A stretch of DNA of 64,000 nucleotides, taken from Orychophragmus violaceus. Its lineage: Eukaryota; Streptophyta; Magnoliopsida; Brassicales; Brassicaceae. The stretch is taken from NCBI GenBank assembly GCA_030180135.1, contig CM058239.1, positions 67,649,823 through 67,713,822 on the forward strand, read 5' to 3'. The translations under genes were made by a program, and so were the position numbers. Below, one piece after another: positions 13,075 to 25,652 of the stretch (its first letter is position 1; each line of letters begins with the position of its first letter). A model generated the notes under the pieces. It was not told the DNA's origin and made no database searches. It saw only the letters and a list, made by a program, of their open reading frames with translations.

Positions 13075-15922
13075 TTACATTTCAATGTCTCTAATGCCTA
13101 CAGCTTCAGTCAGGAACTCGAGCTTAGGCCTTGGGAGTGGCTTTGTCAACGGATCAGCGACATTATCATCTGTCTGAACTCGGCTGATTTTGACTTCCTT
13201 TCTATTAATGATGTCACGTATCAAGTGAAATCTTCTTAGAACATGCTTGGATTTCTGGTGTGATCTTGGTTCCTTTGCCTGAGCAATAGCACCATTGTTA
13301 TCACAAAATAGTGCCAGAGGCTCAGCCGCATCTGGTATCACACCTAGTTCAATAATGAACTTTCGTATCCAAACAGCTTCCTTCGCTGCTTCTGAGGCGG
13401 CGATATATTCAGCTTCTGTAGTGGAATCAGCAACGGTGTCTTGCTTGGAGCTTCTCCAACTGATTGCACCGCCATTCAGACAAAAGATATAACCGGACTG
13501 TGACCGGAAATCATCTTGGTCTGTCTGGAAACTTGCGTCCGTGAATCCACTGACTTTAAGCACATCACTTCCACCGTATACCAAGAACTTGTCCTTAGTA
13601 TGTCTTAGATACTTCAGGATGTTCTTGACGGCAATCCAATGGTTTTCACCTGGATTTGACTGGTATCTACTCGTCATGCTTAATGCATAAGCAACATCAG
13701 GACGAGTACAGATCATGGCATACATGACAGATCCTATTGCAGATGCATAAGGAATATTCTTCATGCGCTCAAGCTCAGCAGCCGTCGTAGGGCTCTGCTT
13801 CTTGCTTAGTGTTGTGCCATGTACCATTGGCGTGAAGCCCTTCTTGGAATCTTTCATGCTGAATCTTTGTAGGACTTTGTCAATGTATGAATCTTGACAC
13901 AAGCCTATCAGCCTTCTAGATCTATCCCGGTAGATCCTGATTCCAAGAACGTATGCGGCTTCACCCATGTCTTTCATGGAAAAACAACTTCCAAGCCAGT
14001 CCTTTACTGACTTCAGCATTGGAACGTCGTTTCCGAGAAGCAGTATGTCATCGACATACAGAATGAGAAATACTATCTTGCTCCCACTAGTTTTCTTATA
14101 CACGCATTGTTCTTCTTCGTTTCTGATGAAGTCAAATTGCTTGATCGCTTCATCAAAACGAAGATTCCAGCTCCTCGATGCTTGCTTCAATCCATAAATG
14201 GATTTATGAAGCTTGCATACTTTCCCAGCATTCTTTGGATCTATGTAACCGTCAGGTTGTGTCATATACACATCCTCTTCCAGAATTCCATTCAGGAAGG
14301 CGGTTTTCACGTCCATCTGCCAAATTTCATAATCATGAAAAGCTGCAGTTGCTAGTAGAATCCGAATAGATTTCATCATAGCCACTGGGGAATAGGTTTC
14401 ATCATAATCCACACCGTGAACTTGTCTGAAACCTTTTGCCACCAACCTGGCTTTATAAATCTGGACATTTCCATCCACGTCAATCTTCTTCTTGAAGATC
14501 CATTTGCACTCGATGGCTTTTACACCAGCGGGTAAGTCAACCAACGAAAATACTTGGTTGACCGACATGGAGTCCATTTCGGAATCAGTGGCCTTACGCC
14601 ACTTAGAGGAATCTGGGCCCATCATGGCTTGATTGAAATTCGATGGTTCATCACCATCAATGATCAGAAGATCATGACAGTTAGTCACGAGGAATCCTTG
14701 ATATCTCTCGGGTTCGTGACGGATCCTCCCGGATCTTCGAACTTCAGGTACTACAGGTTCAGGCTCTACAATTTCTTGTAGGTCCTCCTGCTGCTCTTCC
14801 TCATTAGGTTGAGCAGTATCCTGTTCATCTTGAATTTCTTCAAGCAGTACCTTACTCCCACTGTCTTTCTTAGAGAGAAACTCCCTCTCAAGAAAGTTAC
14901 AATCCCGGGCAACAAAGATCTTGTTCTCGGAACGTAGATAGAAGTAATAAGCCTTGGTTTCCTTCGGATAACCAATGAAGTAGCATTTATCAGACTTTGG
15001 TGTAAGCTTGTCTGAGATTAATCTCTTGACATAGGCTTCACAACCCCAAATTCTAAGATAAGACAGCACTGGAGCTACTCCAGTCCATAATTCATATGGT
15101 GTCTTTGCTACTGCTTTCGATGGCGCTCTATTTAGAGTGAACACTGCTGTTAGCAGAGCATATCCCCAAAGGGATATTGGAAGGTCTGTGTGACTCATCA
15201 TAGATCGAACCGAGACTTGGACAGCCTTAGCCTTTCCCTTATCCTTAGCAGAGGATTTCTTAAACCCCTTGCCCTTTTGCACCATAAGCACATTGGGGTC
15301 CTTGGCGGTTTTCCTCAAGTTGGGCTCTGCAGTCTTGAGCATTCCGTGAAGCTCAGGCAATGTCTTACTCAAGCCATGCATATTGAAGTTCAGAATGAAC
15401 TGATCATAGCTTGCAGGTAATGACTGCAGAATGATGTCGCAGGCAAGTTCCTGGCTGATAGGGCAGTCGAGTTTCTGAAGATGATCGAGATAACCCATCA
15501 TCTTCAAGACATGAGGACTCACTGCCGCATTTGCAGCCAACTTACAGTCTAAGAGGTTCTTAACAGTCTGAAACCTCTCAGTCCTTGCTTGCTCCTGAAA
15601 AAGTGATTTCAGGCTTGCCATTATCTCGATGGGTGACAACACACTCTCGAACTGCATTTGCAGCTCAGCAGTCATTGTCGCCAACATCAGGCAATAGACA
15701 TCATTTTCATCTGACGAATGCTTTTCCCAAGCATTATGCAGAGTCCTGGCGGCATTGGCAGGAGGCCTATCGGGGAGGGGATCACGAAGGACATAATCCT
15801 TCTTCTCCTGCTTGAGGACCAGCCTCAAGTTCCTTGACCACGTCAGGAAGTTCGTTCCAGTCAGCTTCTCCTTCTCGAGAACAGACCGGATTGAGAATGT
15901 GTTTTGTGTGCTTGGTAGTCAT
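13075..15922 (-). CDS. Copia A polyprotein with in-frame deletion: Gag, integrase end, RT, RNase H
   Basis: Homology and the leader point to a start ATG at 15922. The reading frame is shifted within the first ten codons relative to B, so the long open frame runs from about 15828 to 13075 (917 codons). Residues 1-200 are Gag without a zinc knuckle. At about residue 204 the frame passes directly into the end of integrase (SMMSHTDLP...), so protease and the zinc-binding and D,D,E parts of integrase are missing while the frame stays open. Reverse transcriptase spans about 440-690 with QMDVKTAFL and YVDD (591-594). RNase H spans about 760-890 with FTDAS, TEAEYIA and CDNNGA. It could supply RT/RNase H activity but not cleavage or integration. 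Confidence 0.85.
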
Positions 15923-17099
15923 AGCTGAAATATATAAGATAAAAAGTTATTAGTTAATATGTTCAATATGATTAATCTTATATTATACTTAATATGATTA
16001 ATCACGCATTATATTCAATAACATAAGTTACCCTCAATAGAATATAATGATTCCAAGATCCACATATAACTAAGATTAAAGTGGGCCACTGGCCGTCACC
16101 CAACCTTAGCTTATATCGGTAAGCCCTATATCGGCTAATTGTATCCGTGATATAACTCTTGGTTGTGAATCTGGGCCCGAGGCCCAATCCACTCTGATGT
16201 CTCAAGGCCCGGGACTCCCGATGGCCTAGTCAAGAAAACCAGACTATACAGTCATGTAATCATTAATGTCTGGGACTCCCAATGACATTTATGAATCACA
16301 AACCGTCTTATCCACGCAAAAGTAGACACCCTCACACTGTAAGGCCATGAATACAATTGAATGGGCTTCGACAGCTGACATAGACTGGACAAGACATCCA
16401 ACGCTTGATATTATTTGAGGTTTGTAGGTTTATTAAAAATTCATCCCAAAATAGAAGATTACTATTTTGGGAAACTTTCCTTTTTGGGAAACCTACTAAT
16501 TTTTTGGAAACTTTCTAAAATTAGAAACTTTTAATTATAGAAATTTCCTAAATTCCAAAACATGCAAATCTAGAAACTTCTATTTTAAGAAACTTTCTAA
16601 TTTCAAAATTTTGGAAACTTATTAATTTAAAATCGATTTTTTATAATTTTATAAAATAAATTTTAAATTAAATCTGAAGAAAGACTCAAATAATTGGCCC
16701 AATTGTTTTAACTTCTTGGCCCGAGGCCCAAGAATTGGTCTATGTCCAAGACATAACCCAATTGCCCAATTAAATGACATAACCGGTCTGGTTCATTAAA
16801 ATTGGTCTAACCAAATTTTAATTACTACGATGACCACAATTGTCAACCGGTTATTTACTAAACCGGATTTTCTCAATTTATTTGGTCCAACCAAATCAAA
16901 TTAGAAAACCACTGGTTTAGGCACTAAATCCAATAATTATTTCGACATTGGATTTCTTATCCCGGTTTAACCAGAACTTAATAAATTTATTAAGTCTGTT
17001 TATTAAACCGTGACGATTAATTTTAATTGAAATTTTTAAACCGAAACGTCATGCAAAACCGAACCGATCAATTTTGACGTGAACCCTAGCTTCACACGA

Positions 17100-17445
17100 C
17101 GATCGGGACAGCCGCAGCTGGTCGATGATCGAGGCGCGAAACCGGACGGGGCAGGACGATCGGGACGAGTGATCGGGACGGGACGGTCGGGTCGTTGGCT
17201 TCACGCGATCGCCGAGCGATCGGGACAGCAACACACGCGAGCGGGACGATGGCTTCACGCGATCGCCAAGCGATCGGGACAGCTCTCGGTCACGCGGGAC
17301 GGGCAAGACGCGATGCAAGCATCTGCCTTGCGCCTCACGGTCGATCGATCCGACCGGCCAACGCGATCCATGCTATCGATCCGTGATCGATACATGCGAT
17401 CAGCTTGGCCGATCGGTTCAACACTCGGCCGATCGCAATCCAAGT
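17100..17445 (-). promoter_or_regulatory. CGATCG-rich leader of Copia A
   Basis: About nine CGATCG palindromes lie within 350 bp between the primer site and gag, within a local GC island flanked by AT-rich sequence. The same feature occurs in the leaders of B and D. Confidence 0.5.
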
Positions 17446-17584
17446 CATATAGCTTGGTTTTTGCGATTTCAAATATGTTTAGGTTTCAATTCCTTGTTGC
17501 TTAAGTGATTTCTCTTATCAGTAGATTGATTCAAAACACTTCTTAAACAATCCTAAACATGATTCTAAACAAGAAAAACCACAG

Positions 17585-17604
17585 AACCAATGGCTCTGAT
17601 ACCA
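17585..17604 (-). other. Primer binding site of Copia A (tRNA-iMet)
   Basis: On the minus strand this reads TGGTATCAGAGCCATTGGTT, adjacent to the 5' LTR (17606-18249), and fixes the element's orientation. Confidence 0.9.
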
Positions 17605-17605
17605 C

Positions 17606-18249
17606 TGTTGGATCGTTTAGTGTTAATCCAGATTCAATTCTCAGATTCAACAGTCCTAAACATGCAGATCTAGGTTCTCTTATTTAGAAACTTAATGGAT
17701 CTCACCTGTTACCTTGTTATGCAGCGGAAATATGAAGAACAGGTCAGAGATCAGCAGAACCACCAAGTGATAGCTCCTCCAAAGGTTCACACACGCACAC
17801 CAAGCAGGAAGAAGGCTGCTAGACCGAGCTGAGGGAGGCCACAGAGAGAGAGAGAAATCGGCGCAGGGGCTTAGGGTTAGGAAAGAGAGAATTAGGCTTG
17901 GTTTTATTTATAAAACCCTTCTCTAATTCTTTTGGGCTTTTGGGCCCAAATTCCCAGTCTAATTAAATTCCTCAGATTTAATCAGACCCATTAATCTCTC
18001 TTTATGTTCGGTAAATGCCTAGCACTTTTACCGTACTTCTGCTAAGCCGTTTCCTCATAGTTTCCTGTTAGCTTAGGCGTGTGACCCATATGGGATCATA
18101 TAATAAAGGCAATAAGTCCAAGACTTATAGATCATGAGCGGACTCTAGCAAGCCATCATGACCCCCAGTATTATATGACTTATGTCTGATCATTGACATA
18201 CTCTTACTTTCTAGAGACAGTACCGAGATTACTGGACACAATTCCAACA
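17606..18249 (-). repeat. 5' LTR of Copia A
   Basis: 644 bp, one visible difference from 4254-4897. Confidence 0.95.
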
Positions 18250-18599
18250 CAATCTGCATCACATACATACACCAAAACAACAACATACATATGTTTCGAG
18301 GTTTATAGAAATACATAAGGAAACAGAAATACAACCATACGATGTCCGTCGTCAACAACCCAACCCACAACTGCATCGTCATATCCTGGAGATGTTCAAA
18401 ACAACATACGAAAACAGACCGTTGATCTGATCACACACAAACAACAACATAGTTAGAGCCCATACTCACCCGGCCTAACTACTCAAATCCTAACAGCCCC
18501 AGCACGACCGAAATGCCATACACAACCGGCATCGCGGCTCGCGCCGGTAACCACTGGCAGGCGCGCCGGGAGGGTGTGGTGGGTGTGTATCTCTGGTCG

Positions 18600-20025
18600 G
18601 CGGCCCGACCTGCTGTGGCTCCGCTACTGGGCACAACTGCGCGACGTGACCTCTGCGACCACAAGTCTGACAAACCGGAACGGGCGCTGGGCGTGGCCCA
18701 CGATGACACTCTGACGCCTGATGATATGTCGCTCCATACCACCGGCAAGAAGAGACTGATCCTGATGAAGGGTCCTGAAAACAGTCTGCGGCTCTATGTC
18801 CCTGTCCTCCACAAATCTGGCATCTGACAGGCGCTGAATGAGACCGACGAGCACTGGACCGCGAGTACTAGGTCGACGAGAACAAGCGGATGCTCTGTGT
18901 CCCTCATCTCCGCATCTCCTACAACTCCTAGATAATATCGGTGGCTGCTCCAATGGTGGCTGCGCTACTGGTGGCTGCGTGGCCGGCTACCGAATAGATG
19001 ACTGTCGAATGAGCGCACCGTCTCGACGACTCGGACCAGGGCGATACTCCTCAGGTAACGGGGCACGGTGTGGCTCTGCGTCTGACATACGAGGTCCGGG
19101 CCCTGTGATCGGGCAAATGGGTGCAAGATGACCGTCTCTCCCGCACACCTGACAGTAATATGGGGCAGGCACTGACTGGTATGTCTCGTGATAGCGTGGA
19201 TCCCCCGGTCGCGTACACCAATACAGATGGAAACCCTGGACTCCACAGGCACTACAAGTACGGTACACGGGCATCTGAGGCACGGACTCTGACGTGTCCG
19301 CTACTGGAATCTCCGATGGTACATCTGGCTCGGTCGGTGGTACCTCTGATGGCGTGAGTGGCTCGAACTGTACATCCGATCCTGATATCGACATCGGCTC
19401 GCCCCCTGACACTATCTCTGTCGCGGACTGTAACTCGGTGGGATCAGTAGATGGAGTTCCCGACTCCTGAGGTGACCCTGACTGACGCTGTGGTCCCATC
19501 TGTTGTGCTAACACATCCCCAAAAAGTGCCATCTGCTCATCCATGTGTTGTTCCCACTGTAGATGCTGCTCCGAATCTACCGGCTCCATATCCATATCGA
19601 CAGCGTCGTGCAATGAATCCAATCGAAAGTCCTCTCCACCAAGCGGAACAAAGTCTGACACATGTAAACTGAAAGGTAATGGCGCCTCCTGCGTCCCATA
19701 CATCGGCGGCTGCACCCCTGCTGGTACGATAGGTGCCTCCACTTGTGGTGGCAACCCATCATCGGCGAACCCCAAATATCCCATCACTCCCGCAGTCAGA
19801 TCTGCGCTACCTGCATCGTCCTGAAGATAAGGTGGTAACGGGTCTGGTAATGGCCTCCAATCCACAGAGGCGGCTCTCGCTCCCTGATGCACCCGGGGAA
19901 CAACTGGCGGTCGATCTGACACTCGCGAACCCTACCCTGCGGTCCTCTCCTCAGACCTGCCTGATGCTGGTCTACCAATGCCTGATACTCTGCTCGAGTC
20001 TTCCGTCTCTCACCCATACTGCTCA
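18600..20025 (-). pseudogene. Gag-like region of element F with four zinc knuckles, frameshifted
   Basis: On the minus strand a coding stretch starts near 20020 (MGERRKTRAEYQALVDQHQ), shifts frame near 19925 into a 311-codon frame (19922-18987), and shifts again into frames at 18953-18624 and about 18690-18600. CCHC-type knuckles are visible in order: CSACGVQGFHLYWC (atypical spacing), CQVCGRDGHLAPIC, CRRCGDEGHRASAC (18923-18882) and CQTCGRRGHVAQLC (18672-18631). The middle is acidic and proline-rich. The position right after the primer site and the zinc knuckles support Gag. No protease, RT or integrase follows in F, so F is a gag-only, non-autonomous element. Frame breaks may be real decay or sequencing errors. 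Confidence 0.65.
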
Positions 20026-20270
20026 CGATAACCTCACACACCCACTGCACGCACCCACACACACTCCGTCCAAGGACGCTCTGCTGCTGTCTGCAATCAC
20101 AAAACACAAACAAAAATTAGTATGCATAATACAATTTTCTATCCCATCCCAACCCCGAATTTACGGACGCGGCTCGGTTTCCTAATGGATGCTTGGGTAT
20201 GACACAATTTTGACTCGATAAAACCACGGAAAACACTCAAAAATGATATGTTTCGAACCCATGCAGAACC

Positions 20271-20284
20271 ATGCTCTGATACCA
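20271..20284 (-). other. Primer binding site of element F
   Basis: On the minus strand TGGTATCAGAGCAT, complementary to the initiator tRNA-Met 3' end. It lies 6 bp inside the LTR at 20291 and shows that F runs right to left. Confidence 0.85.
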
Positions 20285-20290
20285 CCTTTC

Positions 20291-23200
20291 TGTAACGCCC
20301 CTTTCCCATTCTCCGCTGACCGCCGAGCTGACCGGCCAACAATCAAACAAGAACATGACCGATCGAACCCGAGCAAGTCGAACAGGAAAAGTTCGCCACA
20401 GGACGAAGCCAAAGACGGATCGATTTGAGACAAAAGGCTCGCACCAACCTGTCTCCGACTCCGCTGTCCTCATATCCGTAGCGCAAGCAGTACTACTTGC
20501 ACTACTTCAACGAGTTGTGTCGGTTCGGACCAAAACCTCATATCAGGGAAACAATTTCATTTTTAAGTAATCAAACGTTGAACACAACGTTTAACGAGTT
20601 TTACAATCAATCATCTTTATACATATATAAACAACCAAATCACAAAAATAGCGCAGCTGCCGAACCGAATAAAACATCCCAAAATCATCGAATTAAAACT
20701 CTGCCACAAGCCATCCCGACACTACACCGAGGACCTCCCGCGTCCGTCATTATTATACCTGAAAACACCAACAGAGTCTAATGAGCGATCTAAGATCACC
20801 CAGTGAATCGGCACCCCACTAAGGCTTCTAATCTATCTACCATCTATAGATTCCCGCCCGAAACCCAAAATAACAATCAATCAACAAAACAGCCGATCAT
20901 GCTCTACCACGTCGTGTCGAGCCCCCACACAATCAATTGCCAAAAGAAAGAGAAGGCGTTAGAGGAAATCGGGAGAACTGCGGCATATGTCCCCGATTGA
21001 GACTCGATCTATCTACCGCGCACTACCAACCCACCAACACACACACACACTGGGCCCTTACGCACTTGGTAACTCCCACGGGTTCTCACCGTCACCGATA
21101 TGGCAACTGACCCACGTGACTCCTAGCCGCCCACACAACGACTAGGACACCGTTGTCTGTCCATCGATACGTGGTGACTCCGGTTACCCCCGGCAACCCG
21201 AGCTTCCATGCAGTCCGGCCCTAGGACGTGACCCCGTATTCTCCGGACTACACCCTACAGACGTCACTCCATAGGTTCGCACATGCCAGCACTAACTGAC
21301 TAGGCTATCAACTCCCGAGGATCCAATCGGGATGGAAGTACCAGAACGTAATCACACACCTAGACTTGCGGGATCTAACGCACCCTAGAGTCCTAGTGCA
21401 GAAATGTAAACACGCAGACTCACATGGACTCCAGCAATCAATCATAATCAACACCACAACAGCAACACAACCCCGCACCCCGCAAGTCTACTTACACACA
21501 CACCCCCGCTCTGACCCGGTACCGCGCCGAGTTAGCACCACAACTTAACCGGTCCCATTACCGCGTTAAGTATCTCCAAGGATCACTCGGCTCATCACCA
21601 AGACGATCTAACGGCCTGCACAAAAGGTTAACCACAACCACACAATAACCAGCTTCACATAATCAACAGGCTACCCGGCCCAACACCGAAGTAGACTTAC
21701 ACAAACACCCACACAGGCCTTTTAGGGTTTCTACCATCTTTTAATCAATTCACACCCGCTACCTTGGGTTAACTGCTTGTTAGCCCGTAGACGGTTCACC
21801 AATCATACCATTTCTCATTTCTTAACCATTCCCAATCATCTTTTAACAACTCCTCGATCCGTCGGTTTAGAGCTAGCCGCTTGCTAAACTCCCCGACGTC
21901 TCATCATTCATTACTTCATTCATTTAACCTCGGGTAATCCCGATACCGTTCACATTTCATACGTTTGTTCAGGTTCAACTTCGTATTTTAACTTGTCTTA
22001 ATTCCCGCATATATGTGCATTCCAATCTCGTCATTTACTTATATATATGCATATAAAGTCCTGCTCATGCTACGACTATATGAATGCATCGTACAACAAC
22101 GCTATCAACTTACCGGCACACAAACAGGTTTAATCCGTTTAAGCTTATCATGCTTCTTTAACCCTAACCGGTTTACCGTTAATTCAACCATTCCGTCAAT
22201 CAATTCAATTCACAGTCTCGGGTATGCATTCTTATTACTACGGTTTCCCATTTGACGTCTATATGCTTCTATGGTGTTTGAGCCGTCTCACAGTGATTTG
22301 ACGGAATGAATGGCACGGATGCGGATACGGATTCCCGAGTCCCCGAACTAAATCCGAACCTTCTCCGAATACCCGAACACGAACTCCTGAACACTCCGAA
22401 CAACCGTCACACGAACCGCACACAAGAACCGGCCGGAGTCAACGCGTTGACCGGCGTTGACCGCGACGTTGACCGGCGTTGACCAAGGCTGACCAAGGCT
22501 GACCGTTGACCGCTGACCGTTGACCCACTAAACCGGTTGACCACCCTCTGAACCGGTTGACCAAACAACCAAGATCCAATTGACCGGTTTAGGTAAACCG
22601 GGTCAAAGTCAATCGTTGACCAAGCGTTGACCGGTTAACCTAAACCGATCCAAACCCAACCAAATCAATCCCAATTCTGCTCCAACCCATCTGAACCAAC
22701 ACCTTGAATAACCGGTTGAAGACACGGCGGCGAAGAAGGTTTCCCGGCGGTTGCTCCGGCGTTGACCGTGGCGGCTCCGGCGTTGACCGCGGCGGCGATG
22801 GCTTTTCCGGCGACTTCCGACGGAGAACCACACACAAATCCACTTCTTTTGAGGAGATCTATCCACCCATGGTCTTAAATTACCAAGTTTTGTTGAAGAG
22901 AGAGAGAGAGAGTAACCCTAAAACCTTAACCGCGGCTACTTCTCTGCCGTTTTCCGGCGAGCTCCGGCGACGACTACAACGGTGGCTGGATGGATCTTGA
23001 AGAGGAGGCTGAGATAAAGCTCCTGGACTTTACAGAGAAGGATTTGGGTCTAGAACAAGAAAGTTATGCACTTTCTTGCACACCAAGACATGAAGAACAT
23101 CTTGAACATATGAAGAGATCTTTGAAGATTCAAGAGAGTTGGATGATTTTTGTTGAATGTTTCTGGAGAGATTTGGGGAGAGTTTCGACAGAGAGAGAGT

Positions 23201-23803
23201 AGAGTGAGAGATGCAGACCTCCAATAATCAAAAAGGGGATGAATAGTTCAAATTCTATGCATTATCCCTTTTTCTCCATGCATCAAACATGAGGATGACA
23301 CCTATCCTCCAAAAGCTGTCGACCCAGGGAGCTCACACCTGTCCCATATGATTATCTGAAGTCCACTGAGGCCCACTACACCGGCCCAAACCACAAAACC
23401 CTTCCCTTATCTCATTTTCTTCTTTTTGCTCGGTTTGACCATTTCCCCGATAATTGTTTTAATAAATATCTGGCTGTTCCCATAAATCTCCAAACCTACA
23501 TAAACTGATTCTCCTTGTTTTTAGATGAATTTAGAAATTTTAATCACCTCATTTGGAGTTTTCTAGCTCCCGTTATGATTTTCCGAAGTTTTCCCGGCTT
23601 TACTCGGTTTTCACCCGATACTCCGAAAAATACATTTCTGCTCCGTTTCTTCGAATTCTGATCTTGTAAATGTTCTTTATGACTTAAAAGAAGAACATTT
23701 GGCCCGTCTCATCTTCTATCTCGAACTTTGGCAAAATTACCATTTTGCCCCTATTGACTATTCTTTTGCCTGTTGACCATATTTTGAGATACGGGGTATC
23801 ACA
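20291..23803 (-). repeat. 5' LTR of long-LTR Gypsy-type element F
   Basis: 3513 bp, beginning TGTAACGCCCC and ending GGGGTATCACA on the plus strand. The long LTR and its TGTGATACCCC start (minus strand) resemble long-LTR Ty3/Gypsy elements. With an interior of only about 3.4 kb and no pol, F fits the LARD-like, non-autonomous class. It contains the TTGACC cluster at about 22435-22790. The short frames seen in it carry no recognisable domain. Confidence 0.85.
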
Positions 23804-23864
23804 GTGTTGACTAACACCAGGGAATGTGTCGATAGACATTGAAATAATTTTTCGAAAACCAGGG

Positions 23865-24659
23865 TGTAACAAACCGATTTGTGGTACATGCGGAGACGCT
23901 TAAAAGAATTGTTTTGACTACATATGTTATCAAAGTGCACTTATATTTTAGGTTATTGGTCTGGAGAGAAATTAATAGTTAAGCGTGCTTGAGATGGAAT
24001 AGTTGAAAGATGGATGACTTACTGAGAAGTGATTCGCTGTATCGTGTGAGTGAGAAAAAAAGCACAAGGAAAGAGAGTGTGGTGAATTCAGGGACAGTAA
24101 CAAGTCTTTCGAGCTTCCCAGACTAACAATATGATCGTCGAACGAGGGTTGAAAACGGGCTGAGTGAGCAGGCGTGGGGCCCACAGACAGGTTCGGTCGG
24201 AGCGTTACAAGTGGTATCAGAGACGAATCCAAAAATTTGTGTGGAGTCAGTGAGAACTCATCCAGGTTGATCCTGGTTAGCAACGAGGGCAATGAGCTCT
24301 ATGAGAGGGGGTGATTGTAACATCCCGGTTTTTGGTATATGCGGAGAGGCTTAAAAGAATTGATTTGACTACATATGTCGCTAAAGTACACTTATCCTTT
24401 CGGTAATTTGTCCGGATAGAAATCCACAATTAAGCGTGCTTGAGATGGAGTAGTTGAAGGATGGGTGATCTACTGGGAAGTTATTCGCGGTATTGTGCGA
24501 GTGAGGAAAAAGCACGAGAACATATTTTTGGTGATTGCAAGAACAGTAAACAAGTCTATCGAGCTTCCCAGACTAACATTCCGGCCATCGGACGAGTGTG
24601 GCCCATGAGCCGAGTGAGCGAGCATGGCGCCCATGGACGGGGGCGGACGGGGCATTACA
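23865..24659 (+). mobile_element. TRIM-like miniature LTR retroelement
   Basis: Two related repeats of about 345 bp (23865-24209 and 24316-24659), both TGTAACA...TTACA, flank only 106 bp. That interior begins with TGGTATCAGAG, a tRNA-Met primer site, and ends in a purine tract (GAGAGGGGGTGA). This is the TRIM architecture, with no coding capacity. The repeats have diverged clearly (well over 10% by eye), so the element is old. The flanking 5-mers caggg and caatg do not match. Confidence 0.75.
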
Positions 24660-25039
24660 CAATGTTTAGGTGAGCATGGTCAGGTCGATTTTGGTTTGTA
24701 GCTTCAAGACGGGTGTCGACCGACCCCACCTTGTTGACCTACCTTGTGTCAGTAACATGATTTTCTGCAAATTTTTGACATAGTCTTCTTGCAAACTAAT
24801 TTCTACCAAGTGCACATTCTCTTCAGGCAGAAAATCATCAATAGGGACGTCATTTACTATCATGATCCTTGAGAGATGATCATCAATTCTATTCCAATCA
24901 TTTCTTGTCCATAACCTCAATGTCACACTCATGAAGCAGAAGAATCCATTTCAACAACACTATAATGCAAATGCTATTTTTGCTTGGTCAGATTTAAATT
25001 TGGGCAAACTCTTTTTAGAAAAGTAATATATATAGCTAG
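24660..25039. other. Unassigned spacer
   Basis: The segment has no feature I can name. A minus-strand 88-codon frame (24666-24932) has no recognised domain. Confidence 0.4.
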
Positions 25040-25255
25040 GGATGTGAAACGTAAGATTTCGTTTTCCCGACAAAAACGTAAAATTATGTTTTCCTGCCAA
25101 AAATTTTAAAATTTGTTTTGCCGCCAATAGCGTAAAATTTCGTTTTTCCTCCAAAAAAACGTAAAATTTCGTTTTCCGCCAAAAAACGTAAAATTTCGTT
25201 TTTCCACTAAAAACGTAAAATTTCTTTTCGTCGCCAAAAACATAAAATTCTTTAT
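25040..25255. repeat. Degenerate minisatellite, about 29-bp unit
   Basis: About seven or eight copies of a unit with core cgtaaaatttcgttttcc followed by gccaaaaa, with substitutions and small length changes between copies. It is neither coding nor CRISPR-like (the copies abut, with no unique spacers). Confidence 0.75.
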
Positions 25256-25598
25256 GTATGTATTAATTTTTCAAATTTAAATCATATATTTAATTGAAAA
25301 TTAATTTAGAAAATTAATAATTCTAAATTATTAATATTGTATGAATAAAATTTAGGGTACCCGTAGATAACCCTAAAACTATATGATTTTGTTTGGGTTA
25401 CCCTAAAGGGTATATGGTATATATAATGTTTTCAAAATAGAATTTTTACCCATGAACTTAGAATAGGGTAGGGTAATTTTACCATGACAACATCCCTATA
25501 TATAGCACTGGGGAAAACGGTCAATTCGTACCCCCACATTTAGAACTGGTACCGATTAATACATATATAATTTTCCTGTGCGAATCCCTGCTTTGACC

Positions 25599-25652
25599 AG
25601 AACCCGTGACCTCAAACCTAATATAGGTAACGCACTACCAACTGAGCTAAAC
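25599..25652 (-). other. tRNA-like sequence in left arm of M1
   Basis: The minus strand shows an A-box-like segment (TAGCTCAGTTGGTAG) and a B-box-like segment (GAGGTCACGGGTTC) at tRNA spacing, but no acceptor stem or full cloverleaf is evident, so it is not annotated as a tRNA gene. Confidence 0.55.

Larger units (their letters stand above)
4254..18249 (-). mobile_element. Copia LTR retrotransposon A (minus), host of nested Copia B
   Basis: The element is bounded by two 644-bp LTRs (4254-4897 and 17606-18249) and a perfect 5-bp target duplication caatc (4249-4253, 18250-18254) in the interior of F. The tRNA-iMet primer site is at 17585-17604, so the element runs right to left. A polypurine segment (on the minus strand AAGTGGGAGAT) abuts the left LTR. 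Comparing the LTRs by eye I find one difference, a G/A near 4489/17840, so the insertion is very recent. Without B (5499-12821) the element is about 6.7 kb. It encodes one long frame, described separately, with an internal deletion. Confidence 0.95.

Noticed and set aside
13295..15815. Plus-strand frames opposite Copia A pol
   Set aside because: Antisense shadows of the long minus-strand polyprotein.
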